From: Anastatus disparis
Taxonomy: Eukaryota > Arthropoda > Insecta > Hymenoptera > Eupelmidae
DNA length: 64,000 bases
NCBI GenBank assembly: GCA_017163975.1
Contig: JAFFSR010000374.1
Coordinates: forward strand, 1,784,501-1,848,500
Reading direction: 5' to 3'
The first letter of the stretch is position 1, and every line of letters starts with the position of its first letter. Positions 34,749 to 46,675 of the stretch are shown here, one piece after another. Both the position numbers and the translations under genes were made by a program. The notes under the pieces were generated by a model, which saw only the letters and a list, made by a program, of their open reading frames with translations, had not been told where the DNA came from and searched no databases.

Positions 34749-34965
34749 AAGGTCATAAGCAATAAAAACTGTCTTGCCTTGAAACTTCTACAATTGAAAA
34801 TTTTGTCCGTTAAACTTTGTAATGTTTTTCGAGCCCGAAATTTCCAACATCTTATTTGCTTTCGCCTTGAAAAAAATCTCGAACAAGGCAAAGAAAAAAA
34901 AAATAACACGCACAAAAGTCAGTCACACAAAAAACAAAAATATTTATAAAAAAAAAACGAAACTA

Positions 34966-34986
34966 CGCGTTCCTGGGTCCATAACT
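34966..34986 (-). promoter_or_regulatory. Copia primer-binding site
   Basis: On the minus strand, AGTTATGGACCCAGG lies immediately inside the 5' LTR. Drosophila copia primes with a half-molecule of initiator-Met tRNA and has GTTATGGGCCC here; this match differs at one position. Confidence 0.8.
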
Positions 34987-35238
34987 TATTGCGATGCGGG
35001 TGTACAAAATAAAATTTGTATATGATAAATATAAGAATGTTCTTTATTGAATAAGACGCGTGCGTGTAGTTCGACAGCTTACAAGAATCTGAATCAGAGT
35101 GGCGCTTCGCTACATTATTCGCCTTTTTCTCCCACTCTGTAAATCCAAATACATAGTGCCAAGTTATAAAATATTAGTCGTAAAACTAAATAAGATAACG
35201 TGCTAAGTAATATATATCGAAATAAAATATTTCTAATA
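34987..35238 (-). repeat. Copia 5' LTR
   Basis: 252 bp, a direct repeat of 30900-31151, ending against AATGA at 35239-35243. Its internal terminus is mutated from TG to TA (TATTGCG versus TGTTGCG). Confidence 0.9.
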
Positions 35239-35243
35239 AATGA

Positions 35244-37342
35244 TATTTATAAAGAATTGTTTACAAGTAATTTTTTAAATAATAATGTATTTTCATGAAA
35301 TTAATTTAAGTTCTTTTTATTCTCTGAATGATAACTGAATAAAACTTTAATTAAATAAATTATGTTATGAAATTATAAATATATGAATTTATTCAACTGT
35401 TCATCCAATTAAATAATTATTCATTTAATATATCATTCTCATATATATATTACACAAATAATAATTACAATGGATGATAGTTTAATAAAAATTTTTATTA
35501 TAGTAAACACAGCGTTAAAATTTATTTTGATGAAAATGTTACTCGATCAACATTTTTAGTTGTGTTTTAATACAAATATAACTATATTTAAAAAGTTACT
35601 TGTCATTAGTAAGAAAATATTCAAATTTAAATAATAATTCTTTATTAATACTAAGAATTCATTCATAAATTATAATATCAACATGTAATGAAACAGAACT
35701 ACATAAAGAAGAACATGTACTCCCATATATGACATATTTAAACTTAGCCTTATATTGCATGTGTAATACACTTAAGCTTTTCTTTAATATTTAATTACAT
35801 ATACAATAACGTATATTCAAATTCAATATCTAAAAGTTAATTTACTCTTTAAGGGATTTTAAATATTATTGTAATTGAAATATTTACCACCTTTTTTTAT
35901 AATAAGATTTGCCTTTTCTATTGGTTCCTATATAATTAGTAGTTATTATATATTAAAGTGAAACTACCTTTTTCTACAGTTATTGGCTCCTACGGATCTG
36001 CGCATTTTTTCGTAATAAGAATAGCAATTTTTTTTGAGTCCTATATAATGAGTAGCTATCATATAAAAGCACTTTTTTTGGACCTCATTTTTGGGTCTTA
36101 TTTGGACTTTAGTATATGTATTTCTCTTTTCATCTATGTTTCACTATATTTTGCTTTATTATTTGTTTTTCACTCTTTATTCTTTCTTTCTTCATTTTTC
36201 TCTTACCCTCTCCATCTTTAGCTATCCTTTTTAATTTTCTTTTTCTTTCCAAGCATAGATTTCAATTATGATATATTATTAGAGTCTACACTTGACTAGC
36301 TTCTAGACAAAAGAGGAAACTTTTTGTTAACAGTGCATTTCTAAATGCAACTAAATTTAACTCAATCAGATAATTTTTGAACGCCGTTTTGCCAATTTTC
36401 ATCTAAATTCTGTATAATTGAACTGAATTTGAGAATAGATTGTGTTAATTTTCAGGTAAATTTATCATACTTCTGCTAAGTTTTAACTAACTTTCAGCCA
36501 ACTTGTAGCTCCTATTATGAATAAATTTCAGCTGAATTTCAGTTATACTATAGCTAACTAGGGCCACGATTGATTCTCATGTACTGTGGCAGCGTCGATA
36601 ACGGTGACGAAAACTTTTCATAATATAAAGAGATATAGATCTTTCTATATAATAAAGTTTTTAAAAAAATTTAGTCGTTGACCCCCCCCGTATCTTACGC
36701 ATAGAACTCTTATTCTCCACCCTTTTATTTAATAACACACATTTTCTATTTATTTTATACCCATTCTCCACTTTTTTCAACCCTTCATCCCATCTAACAA
36801 AAATAACTGCTTATACCCAAGTAAAGATAATTGAGTTCTAAGTTATACTCAATACTGAAATCATGTTCATGAATTCGAACCTTATAGACGAATCTCAATC
36901 TTGTGAATACTGAAGATTATCAAGTTTCAACCTTAATCTTGAGTTTGCGCTTGCGCACACGGAGAAAGGGAAGTACCTAAAAAAATGTACTTACTTAAGT
37001 CAGATGTCAAAGAAACATTATCAGTCGTTTTTTAATTGATACTCAGTACATAAATTAAGGCGACCTATATTAGTACATCTTTTAACGCGTCTTATTCCGA
37101 AAATTATTTGGTATAGCACCGAATTATTCCATACTACGGAACTATATTATCTTATACTAACATATTGCCTATATAATACGCACTATGTCGCTGTCAAGTA
37201 TGAAACTTCAATATAATTAATACCTAATAACGTAAAAACCATTAAATTGTATAACAATTTTGAATTACTAATAATTAATTTTAAATTCAAACGCTAATTA
37301 TTTTAAAACGGAGTATGGCATATACATGTATCGTTTTACTCC
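35244..37342. other. AT-rich noncoding DNA with local duplications
   Basis: No gene is supported. A two-copy repeat of about 114 bp lies at 35890-36085: TTCCTATATAATTAGTAGTTAT is echoed by a TCCTATATAATGAGTAGCTA form. 36350-36560 repeats the word AATTTCAGCTGAATTTCAG in variants. The open frame at 35958-36221 is Phe/Leu-rich from T-rich DNA and is not credible. Confidence 0.55.
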
Positions 37343-37346
37343 TCAA

Positions 37347-37724
37347 GAGCAGGCTGAACTATCTGTCTCTATCTAATAGCGTTTTTCATCATTTATATAA
37401 ACACTATCCGTTGTAGCAAAAAGAAAATAGTAGCCCCCGCTAGATATTCATATAATATGTAAATATTGTGATAACAATCAAATTATTTTATCGTGTAGTT
37501 TTTGAATAATACGAGATCTACCAAAAAAGATAGGTTATATTCTAGTTCGTTAGTAGGTCTCATATTATTAAAAAAACACGCGATAAAATTATTTTCTTGT
37601 TATTACAAAATTTACTTATTATACTAATATCTAGCAGGGGCTACTTTTTTTTTGCTACAACAGATGGTATTTATATAAATGATGAAAAACGCTATTAGAC
37701 AAAGACAGATGGTCCAGCCCCCTG
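37347..37724. mobile_element. TTAA-flanked palindromic MITE, copy 2
   Basis: 378 bp, homologous along its length to 16461-16841. The right flank is TTAA (37725-37728). The left flank is TCAA (37343-37346), a one-base change from TTAA. The right end CAGCCCCCTG is the better-preserved terminus. Both copies hold AATTATTTTATC arms and the central ACCTACCAAAAAAGATAGGT-like core. Confidence 0.9.
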
Positions 37725-37728
37725 TTAA

Positions 37729-38779
37729 ATATCACGAATTGGAAAATTAATTATTAGTAATTCAAAAGTGTTATATATTATATAAATAATTCTATATTTA
37801 TCAACATTTAATTTTAGTAACAGAAAAAGCCGCACCAAAAGAGATTAACAATCACATTTTCTGCGAAATATTGCCTTTGAATCGAGTAGATGAAATGTCA
37901 GTCCTAGTACCGAAAAAAACGGTAATCGTAGTAAGCATCGAAAATTTATGCTCTCTATTTATAATATAATAGTACCAAAATCAGTCCCTAAAATTTAAGC
38001 TATAGTACTAATTGAAATTATATCATCACTTTTTTTTCAAATACCTTAGTACATAGATTAGATATACTAGATTTAGTACCTATTTCAACAGTACTTTCCT
38101 TTCTTTGAGCAATTGTTAGTTCTAGTAAACGTCGAATACTGTTTGAATGCAATTTAAAAAAATTAATTTTTAATTTATTATGATATGATTTGTATTTAAA
38201 CAATTTTTATGCATATTGTAACTTTAAATTAGATTAAATTAAAATTAAAAATCAAAGTTGACTTGTTATAGGACTTTTTCTAATAACAGCATTATCGAGG
38301 TCTAGCAGCCCCTTAGGCAAGTATACTTACAATTAGTACCATTGTATAATGCATATTTAGTTTATATTCGTGTCAGTTTTTTTATCGAGATAACGTAGTT
38401 AATGAAGTCACTTATAAACTTTTATACTTGTTGTGCAATTTACATTCGAATATTTTTCTCGTATTCACAGGTAAATAAAAAAGATGAAACTGGGAAAAGA
38501 ATGGGTAAGTTAAATGATTGACTGATTTAACGAATATAAAAATATAAATAAAAATTAAAAAATTATAACATAAAAATAAAAAAATAAAAATATAAATAGA
38601 AAAATATAATATAAAATTTTAATTGTTATTATATAATTAATTTTTATTAAAAGTAAAATATAGGTATATTTTCACAAATAGTCAAAAAAGAGTCAAAGAA
38701 ACTCTATACAAACGAGCTCATAATTTATTTCTTATTATAATTAATTTTGTTTGAGGATTATAGGTTAAACAATTATGAA
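37729..38779. other. AT-rich noncoding stretch
   Basis: No gene is supported. Short TAGTAC words recur between 37900 and 38350. Nothing else is recognisable. Confidence 0.5.
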
Positions 38780-38784
38780 AATCT

Positions 38785-40486
38785 TTAAAAAAATGTACTA
38801 AGCACAGTGATTTCTGACATTATGAACATTTCATAACAGCAGTATTTTTACATCCTGGTACCTCACAATGAGCTTAGGATCCACCAAAGCTAAAATCCAC
38901 AGGATTCACAAATTCATTTGGTTTATTATCGATATAACCGCTTTTAAACCAAAAGTAGTTAAAAAGATTTACGTATTGAGGACAAGATAACTGATTGTGC
39001 ACCAGAGATTGTAATTTAATCACATTATTTCGTACGTGCAAACTTTTATCATTATTTTACAAAATTACACTATCGGAAAAGTGTCTAACAAAATTTTTTT
39101 ATATACGAAAACCAAACACACCCAGCGGTTGTACTTTTTCAGTTTCACCTTTAGGAATTTTGAAAAGTTTGCAATGTCCACTCCATGAATCTAGCAAAAA
39201 TATAATATTTTTTCGAAAATTCAGACTATTTTCAAAAATGATCTAAAAATAAATTTTAAACGAATAAATTTTGCAGGTAATTTAATTACTGTAAACTATT
39301 GCTATTTATATTACATAACTAATTTTGATAACGATTTATTACATTGAATCGAATTAGCAAAAATAGATAATAATAGAATTCATTGATATTCTACAAGAAT
39401 TTATTTACAACTTCCGGAATTTACATTAAAATAACTTATTTTAAAAATAATTTACTAATTATTGTAAATCTTTTTTAATATGAGTCTACTAAAATTAAAA
39501 GTTTACAAGTAAAATCTTTAAAATAGATATAAGCTACAAGTTCACTAATACAAGTAAACTTTATTTAATTTCACTCACCTGATGTCATTTCTCCAGATTT
39601 AGATGCCATCAAACATACGTTATCTGGCTGAAATAAATTTTGTTACATTATTAGTCCGAATCATCTTTAATCTCTTTTAAGACTATAAATAATGGAGAGA
39701 GCCATTTTCCAACAGCATTAATTGTAGGTAATATTGTGGAACTATGTGTTGTTGATCAAATAGATTGCACAACACATCCAATCGTCTTTGTTCCTTATTC
39801 TGCTAATGTACGACCAGTATGTGATTCTAATTGAAATGCACTTTGATCAGCATCATAGGTATTTCCAGTTCCAACTTCTGAAGTCAGTAATTTGATGTTG
39901 GCTACAGATTTACTGGCTTCTTGATTTACAGTTTCTTTGGCCTCAAGAGTTCTTTTTGATATAAATTTGTTGACTTTTCTACTGCAAATTCTGTGAGCTT
40001 TCTTAAATTTTCGCAACTGGAAATCACTTGCTTTAAATCTAACATCATTAAATTCCAAATTATTTTTAGCTTTTAAGGCCCACCCACGTACATCAATATC
40101 GTGAATAATATGACCAGTTTCGATAGATTCTTTAAGATTTTTTAAAACAAATTCAGGAATTTGATATAATTTTTCTTTGTAAGTTCTACCTTTGTTGATT
40201 TGACTAGCCCATCGACGCAGTTGCCGTTCTGAATTGACCAATATAAATCGATGTTCAATACTTTCTATACTACAATTTTTTTTAGTTTTATCTGATCTCC
40301 AATATTCAATTGCTCTTTTTTTATATTCAAAGCTCAACTCTTCATCATCGTAAGAACATACATCATAATCTTTTTTTCATTGAAAATTGCGTCATCTTCA
40401 ATGGCTTGTAGTTCATAATTTTTAAATTGCTCTTAAAAATCTAATATTTCTTCTTCCATTGTTTTAATCGCATTAAAATTATTCAT
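38785..40486 (-). pseudogene. DDE transposase (pogo/Tigger-like), with C-terminal Cys cluster
   Basis: Read right to left from ATG 40486, with a TAA after residue 17 and a one-base shift in a poly-A run near 40372. The best-preserved part (39795-40337, 180 codons) has an N-terminal helix-turn-helix region (SFEYKKRAIEYWRS) and a second DNA-binding-like part (VRGWALKAKNN). It ends at YDADQSAFQLESHTGRTL, the first catalytic Asp. Further down come PTINAVGKWLSPLFIVLKE, FLLDSWSGH (second Asp) and QPLGVFGFRI. Near 38870-38785 is a cluster CEVPGCKNTAVMKCS. I recognise the fold type but not the exact family. Termini were not found. Confidence 0.7.
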
Positions 40487-40992
40487 ACTGACGTATAAAA
40501 TGTTTTCGAATTTTTCAGCTAATAATATAAATTTATAACGTTGATATGATTTACCTTCATTTTTCTATTTTTTAATTTTTATGAAATAGTAAATTCTATT
40601 GCAGGAAAAAAACAAATAGCAGACTCTCGATGATTTTTACCTTGCAACAGAATCGATAAAAATATACTGACTAACCAATCCGTTTTTAAGTAGCCGTAGA
40701 CTCCAAGCCCACTCCAGCGTCATTTTTGCTTATGCATATTCACAAGATGGACTTATAAAAAATCGCTTATATATAAATAAAAATCAAAAAAATATTCATT
40801 TAAAAATAAGTATTTATAAAGAAGTACAAATAAAATATAAATTTACCTAAATACGCAAACATAAATATTCTAAAATTATAAGTAAACTATAATTATCAAG
40901 CAGTGATATATAAAAAAACCACTTGCAAAAAATACCGTGAAAAAATTTTTTATTTTGGTTCGGCTTTTAAAAGCTTTTTGGTATACAAATAT
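40487..40992. other. AT-rich noncoding stretch
   Basis: Sequence between the transposase remnant and the Pao/BEL element. It may include the transposon's terminal repeat, which I could not define. Confidence 0.4.
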
Positions 40993-41610
40993 TGTCGGCG
41001 ACAAATCGTAGCTTTGTAATGCGAACTTCGTATTTAACGAGTAAGGTCGTAAAGACTAAGATCGTGCAGTAATGCGGACGATTCATTTTTTGGCGGGAAG
41101 ATGAGTGGAGGTCCGTGCGCGCGCACTGGGGAAGGACAGGAGATCACGCAGTAATGTGCACAATTTATTTAGTGGGAAAATAATTATGAATGGAGGTCCA
41201 TGCGCATGTACTGGAGATAAGGAAGGAGTAATTTACGCTTATTGACTACTTAGCTCATTGACAAAGTCACTATATGAGTGAGGGATCGTACGTGGGGATT
41301 AGCGCGCTCAAGCCAAGGCCTAAGTATGGAAATAGAAAGGATGGGGGGTAGGGCCGCGTAAGGATATTTATCGCTGGAAGTGGCGGAGAGCCGTCAGAAG
41401 CAAGTAAGCATCGCGAGCGTTAGGTTGGCGCGAGTTCTCCCTTCTTTTTCTCTGTGGGGACAAACAACCTTTTACGTTACAATTTTTGCTTTTACAATTA
41501 CTTACCTTTTTTAATAATAAATTCTGTGTATCATTGTGTTTATAATTAAAAATAAAGTTACTTAGAGTGATTTGGTTTCATTATTATTTAACCCAATCCT
41601 TTCTTTCACA
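40993..41610 (+). repeat. Pao/BEL 5' LTR (right edge firm, left edge tentative)
   Basis: The right edge is the TTTCACA at 41604-41610, three bases before the primer-binding site. The left edge is guessed at TGTCGGCGAC (40993), giving 618 bp. The GC-richer middle (41030-41460) contrasts with the surroundings. No 3' LTR survives, so the left edge cannot be checked by alignment. Confidence 0.5.
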
Positions 41611-41613
41611 AAG

Positions 41614-41626
41614 TGGTGCATTGGCC
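41614..41626 (+). promoter_or_regulatory. Pao/BEL primer-binding site, tRNA-Gly
   Basis: TGGTGCATTGGCC matches the complement of the 3' end of tRNA-Gly (TGGTGCATCGGCC) with one change, a primer commonly used by BEL/Pao elements. It lies just inside the LTR. Confidence 0.75.
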
Positions 41627-41784
41627 GAAAAACACCTCCAGGCGATGAAAGGAGGGAGACAGTCTAGGAAAAGGTAACAAGTGCTTTGACAAGTGCACAA
41701 ATAGTAAAAGTGCCGGTAATAAGTGTGAGACTTTAAATTGGAAAGTATAAAGTTACACGAGATAAGTGCAAATCGATACTTAAG

Positions 41785-43132
41785 TTGATGCCAAAAGGCA
41801 GAGGACGGCCACCGAGCCGAGGTCTGCGTCATCGTCACTCCAACGACGAAGATATGGAGAGAGATGCTGATAGGACACCGCCCCCACGTTTGCCGCCACT
41901 TCGGAGGCTGAAAATGACGTCTACGTGGGACGTGACATCGATAATAAGGACACCGTCTCGTCCCCCATCGTATCTAGGACGAAGAACAACATCCTCTATA
42001 GATGCAACCCTCGGAGCACGGCAGGCTCCACCCTTGCTACCACGGAGACAAAGAGGTAATCAGGACAACAATGGAGGGTCCGAGTTGGTAAGTGCCCCCA
42101 AAAGAAATATTTACATTATTTATCCTTCAGCACAGAAAACACGTGCGAGTGAAATGCTAGATCGTAAACGCCATCTGACGCTATCAGCAGAAGAACAACG
42201 ACGAGACATTAAAAGATGAGTGATCGAGAAACGCAAAAAATTAGAGTTAGAACAAGTAGATAGACAGTTAGCATAAGATATAGCAGCGATATAGCCTGAG
42301 AGAAAAACGTTGAAAAATTTGTGGGCGCGATGCAGGTAGCATTTATGCTTGGGTGCGCGATAGTGAGATGGATAGAAACCCCAAAGGTGTAGAAGGCGGT
42401 AACCAAACAGAAAAAACCAGGCAACCCATTCTGGATATAGAGTCTCCACATGCTAGCCAGTCTCTTGACGCGGAGGTATCGAATCATCTAATGCATAGGT
42501 TGATAAATAAAAAATCACTAACGTTCAGCGGAAACAGTCTGGATTGGCTTTGATTTAAACACGCTTATGAATTATTATCTAAACTTGGAGGCTATAGCGA
42601 TGAAGAGAACATCACTCATCTACGTGGATGCCTTCGTGGCAAAGCTAAAGAGGCGGACTTGGCGTTGATTATTACGGCGGTCAACTCACAGCGTATTATG
42701 GATGCACTTGAAATTCGCTTTGGTAGTCCCGGGATGGTTATCTCCAAAGTTCTCGAAGAGATTAAAAGAACACCTCGTTTAAGTTCATGTAAAAAGAACT
42801 TATCCATTTTAGCAACTAAGGTTCAAAATGGAGTAGCCGATACGTGAAGAACTACTAGGCTGCTTTCGGTGGCAAAATTTCTGCAAAAAGAAGCTGAAAC
42901 AGCCGCAGCAGCAGAAAATACGCAATCATCAGGTACCTTAAAAAATCCGCGTGACTTTTCGCCACGATTAAGACGAACAGAACATTGGTACAACAATTCA
43001 GTGAACTCTTCTGCAGTTTTTGTTACTCAAGAAAGAGGAGCGCAACGAGCGGCTCACAAGTCCAGCGTGCAAAATCAGTGTGATTTCTGCAAACGCAATG
43101 GTCATACAGTTGAAACATGTGAAGCCTTTTAA
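41785..43132 (+). pseudogene. gag: Pao/BEL Gag
   Basis: Read from ATG 41785. An N-terminal Arg/Pro-rich part (MPKGRGRPPSRG, 41785-42219) stops, and the frame shifts. The capsid part (42353-43132, one frame with TGA/TAG breaks near 42552 and 42845) has the Pao-type helical core: LTFSGNSLDWL, YSDEENITHLRGCLRGKAKEA and RFGSPGMVISKVLEEIK. One CCHC knuckle, CDFCKRNGHTVETC, ends it near 43080-43121. This is the DUF1759-type Gag found in Pao elements. Confidence 0.82.
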
Positions 43133-43348
43133 GAACAGCTATGAATAATCGTTGGTGTTGAACAAAACAAATGCGGGTATGCTCCAATTGTCTGTTCTGG
43201 TGGTAAACAAATGTTAAAACAGGGAATGTCACATAAATGAGTGTGTTAGAAAACACCACAGCCTATCACACCAAGATATACCAACCGTAGATGAAAACTC
43301 TACCTTCGCGTTATCTGGGCGCAATCAGCACGATGGAAGAAGTAGATT

Positions 43349-43663
43349 ATGACTAGGCTCAAGGCAGAAAGTATTTTGAAGGTATTATCGGTACACCTGA
43401 TAGGTCCAACCCTTAACCACGTTGCGGCGTATGCTCTCTTGGACGAAGGTTCTACCATCACCTTGGTAGATGCGAAATCAGCATCAGCATTGGATATCTT
43501 AGGGCATCCTCAAACGTTAGCCTCAGTACAAGCAGGAAATTCCAGGGTAACCAATCCTAGGGGTAAAACAGTCACCTTTAAATTCTCAACCAAGAACAAC
43601 AAAGAGTATATCTTAGATGGCGTAAGAACAGTAACGGACCTCGCCCTGCCCTCTCAGTATTGA
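43349..43663 (+). pseudogene. Pao/BEL protease
   Basis: 104 codons with AYALLDEGSTITLVDAKSA near residue 27. Pao proteases have DEGS or DSGS at the active site. The frame ends at a TGA just after SQY. The sequence continues in another frame (a NIVGF-like segment) toward the RT. Confidence 0.82.
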
Positions 43664-43830
43664 TGCAAAAGAGACTTAGACCATGTCAGAAACATTGTAG
43701 GCTTCAAACGCGTCAATGTATACGACGTTGCCAAACCTAAGCTCCTTATAAGTCAAGATTACTGGGAACGAATCCTCGAGACAAACGTGTCAGATCGTGT
43801 CTGATTAGCTATTTCGCGGACCAACTTGAG

Positions 43831-44921
43831 TTGGGTGATTCATGGACAATCCACCAGGCTTGTGTACAAAGAGAAGTCTACAATTTTGGCCCAAAAAAGG
43901 TTTTGCGAAATGGAGGACAAGAAAAACAAGACTTTACCGAAGATGATCACTTAAATGATCTGGTTAAATCAAGCTCTCTACTGGAATCACTAGGAGTCTC
44001 ACGAACGCCTAGAGTCCTCAAAAAGGATGAACGCGCTCTTCGCACTCTAAAGGAAATGACGCACTTAAGTTTTCAAGGCCGGAAAACGGGCCTCCTTCGT
44101 AACAGCGACTATATCATCTTTCTAGATAACAAAGGAACGCTATGAATCGCTTGCGTAACCTAGAGAGGCGCTCTGATAAGGACCAAGTGTACTTCGAATT
44201 ATATCATCAAGAGATGGAAAAATTACTAGAGGAAGGTTACGCAACCAAGATCACCGAGCAAGAGCCTAATAGCAGCAAGTGGTTCCTATCATACTTTATT
44301 TTAGTTAACGCTAATAAACTAGGCAAAGTCCGCATAGTCTTCGACGCAGCTGCAAAAACCCGGGGAGTCAGTTTGAATGATAAATTGTTGGCTGGGCCTG
44401 ACCTCATTATGTCACTCTTCGGAGTGCTGCTACAGTTTAAACGTAAACACATAACCTTTACTGGCGATATAAGAGATATGTTCCTCCGTATCAAGGTGCG
44501 CTCCAAAGATCAGCCGAGTCAATGATTTCTGTATCAAGGAAGGAACCGAGATCAAGATCTGGAAATCTATTGTATGACAACGCTCGTATTCGGGGCTAGA
44601 TCATCACCATGTAGCGCGATGTACGTAGTCAATTGTAACGCTGACCAGTACAAAGTTGATATGGCAGACGCGGTTAAGTCAATCAAGAGAAATTCATATA
44701 TCGACGATTATTTAAATTGCACAAGTTCCGAAAAGACCGCTATGAAACGGATTAAACAAGTTATTGATATTAACCAGCGTGGAGGATTTTCAATGCACAA
44801 ATCGGCAGGCAACAGCGAGGTGGTAATGGAACACATACCGGAAGCAAACCGCTTGAAGGGTCCTGTTAATCTCACCATAGGTGAGTCGAAGATATTTCCC
44901 AAAACCTTGGGCTTGGTATGA
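43831..44921 (+). pseudogene. Pao/BEL reverse transcriptase
   Basis: Three frames together cover the RT. 43831-44145 holds LESLGVSRTPRVLKKDERALRTLKEMTH. 44142-44525 starts MNRLRNLERRSDKDQVYFE and includes GKVRIVFDAAAKTRGVSLNDKLLAGPDL and FTGDIRDMFLRI (catalytic Asp). 44574-44921 includes FGARSSPCSAMY and NSYIDDYL, the YxDD-type active site with Ile-Asp-Asp. The order and motifs are those of Pao/BEL Pol. Confidence 0.88.
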
Positions 44922-46235
44922 AACTCTCAGTTGGACAAATCGGGTTTCGAAGTACACTGCGACCGCATGCCGCGCAACATTATGGAGTGTGTGGCTAGGC
45001 CTAGAAAGTGGCAAATGCTGAGTATTGTAATGTCGGTTTTGACCCACTTGGATCTCTGACTCTGTTTACGTTCCGCGGACGAATTCTACTGCAGTACGTT
45101 TGGAGGAGTAATATAGATTGGCATGACATCTTAAAGGACTCAGAAAATAAGAAATGGCAACGATAGCTAAAGGACTTACCAAAAATACTTGCATGCCAGA
45201 TACCGAGGTGTTATTTAAGTCGAATGCCAAGAATTGTAGGAAATAAGTTACACACCTTTAGTTACGCAAGTCTACAAGCTTACGCGGTGGTAATGTACCG
45301 TAAGGTCGTATACGAAGACAGTAAGTAGCCTTCAAAACTGGTTAAGGCCGTGTAGCACCCATCAAACCCATATCAATCCCAAGGTTAGAGTTACAGGCGG
45401 CGTTAATCACAGCTCATCTTCGCCAAACCGTTCAAGAAGAATTAGATATAAAGATCGATTAACGTACATTCTATATGGACTCATGAGCAGTGATAAAATG
45501 GATCAGAAGCGATCCTCGTAGCTTCCGAGCGTACGTATCTCATCGTTAAGGAGAAATTAATGAAATCATAATCGTAAGCGAATGGTGGTAGTCGCCTTCA
45601 TCGGACATCCCAGAGGATGACGCAACTCAGGATATTTGATGGTAACAAATTTCAATTCTTGATGGCTTCATAGACCTCTCTTCTTCCTAACACACTTACT
45701 TAACGATCGTGCTTATAAACCCGTCACAACTGACGATGTTGACACGGAAAAATTTTTAAACATCCTGTTTCGCGTTAACCAGGAAAAAGTTGCGGCTATG
45801 ATCGACAGTTTGCCAAATATATAACGATTTTCTTCACTCATCCTACTCTTGTGGTCTACAGCATGAGTCCTGCAATTCATAAAGATGCGTCGAGCAAATA
45901 TTCCTATAGGCTCTTCCTTGGATGCGGGACTGTTAAAACGTGCCAAAAGGATGTGAATTCGACAGTGCCAAAATGATTGCTTTAGTCAAGAAAAATCAGA
46001 TATTGAAATAGATCAACAAGTCCGAAAAAACAGCAAAATCTTCAAGCTGACCCCGCAGTTAGACGAGGAAGGCCTTTTTTGCGTCGAGGGACGTATTCAT
46101 GAGGCATTGGAGGTTTCGGAGTGCACAAAACAACCATTATTGATTAGTGGAGACCACCCGCTGGCCAAATTAATGGTTAAGCAGTACCATATTAAGTTTC
46201 AACACGGCAACAATGAAACTGTAATAAACAAAATC
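44922..46235 (+). pseudogene. Pao/BEL RNase H and N-terminal integrase remnant
   Basis: Heavily broken sequence after the RT. Readable pieces include a Pao-type RT/RNase H connection region. Near 46030-46230 is an integrase zinc-region-like frame (LDEEGLFCVEGRIHEALEV, then HPLAKLMVKQYHIKFQHGNNE) with the His pattern of the integrase N-terminus. It stops abruptly at about 46235. The integrase core and 3' LTR are absent, so the element is truncated by later rearrangement. Confidence 0.7.
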
Positions 46236-46675
46236 CACCTGTCGGACGGGAATATTATAAATAAATAAATACTTGCTTGAAATTGAGAGACTAAAAAAAC
46301 TTTATTAAGAAAACAGAAATATAAAATATAAATAAAGTGCACGACAAAGGCAAATAAACACTCTTTTCGGTGATCTGTACAAGACTGAGGACTATGCGTC
46401 CCTCACACTGCTTCCTAACTTCCTACACCCTGCGTCACGTAAACATTATTTTTTTATTTTAAGCCAAAAAATGATTTTTATAATAATTAATTAATTTTAT
46501 TGCAAATATTATATGCATAAATAGTTTTTAAAATAAGGTTTTTCCAAAATAAAAAGTCTTACCATCCTCGAGGACCCAACTATACTTGCTGATTTCATCA
46601 TTTAAAAAGAAAAATTTTCTATTTTGTTTCATTTTAAATCAATTAGAACTTAAAATATAAAAAAAAAAAAAAAAA
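46236..46675. other. Unassigned AT-rich stretch with reversed poly(A) signals
   Basis: Starts at CTGTCGGACGGG, just where the Pao/BEL coding stops. It contains TTTATT near 46302 and a short GC-richer piece (46370-46440), which could be LTR sequence on the minus strand. It ends in an 18-base A run (46658-46675) next to the Helitron B remnant. No gene is supported. Confidence 0.4.

Larger units (their letters stand above)
30900..35238 (-). mobile_element. Copia-type LTR retrotransposon, full length, decayed
   Basis: 4,339 bp bounded by two 252-bp LTRs and a 5-bp duplication AATGA (30895-30899 and 35239-35243). Transcription is right to left. Gene order on the minus strand is gag, protease, integrase, RT, RNase H, the copia order. 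A primer-binding site like that of copia (tRNA-iMet anticodon region) lies inside the 5' LTR. Multiple stops and frameshifts occur. The LTRs differ at a modest number of positions. Confidence 0.93.

Noticed and set aside
35958..36221. Small membrane protein gene
   Set aside because: Phe/Leu/Ser richness comes from T-rich DNA; no start context or conservation signal.
39795..40337. Host DNA-binding protein
   Set aside because: Downstream remnants carry DDE motifs and decay, which identifies a transposase pseudogene.
45713..45946. Minus-strand protein in the Pao/BEL region
   Set aside because: It lies antisense to decayed Pao/BEL pol with no independent motif.
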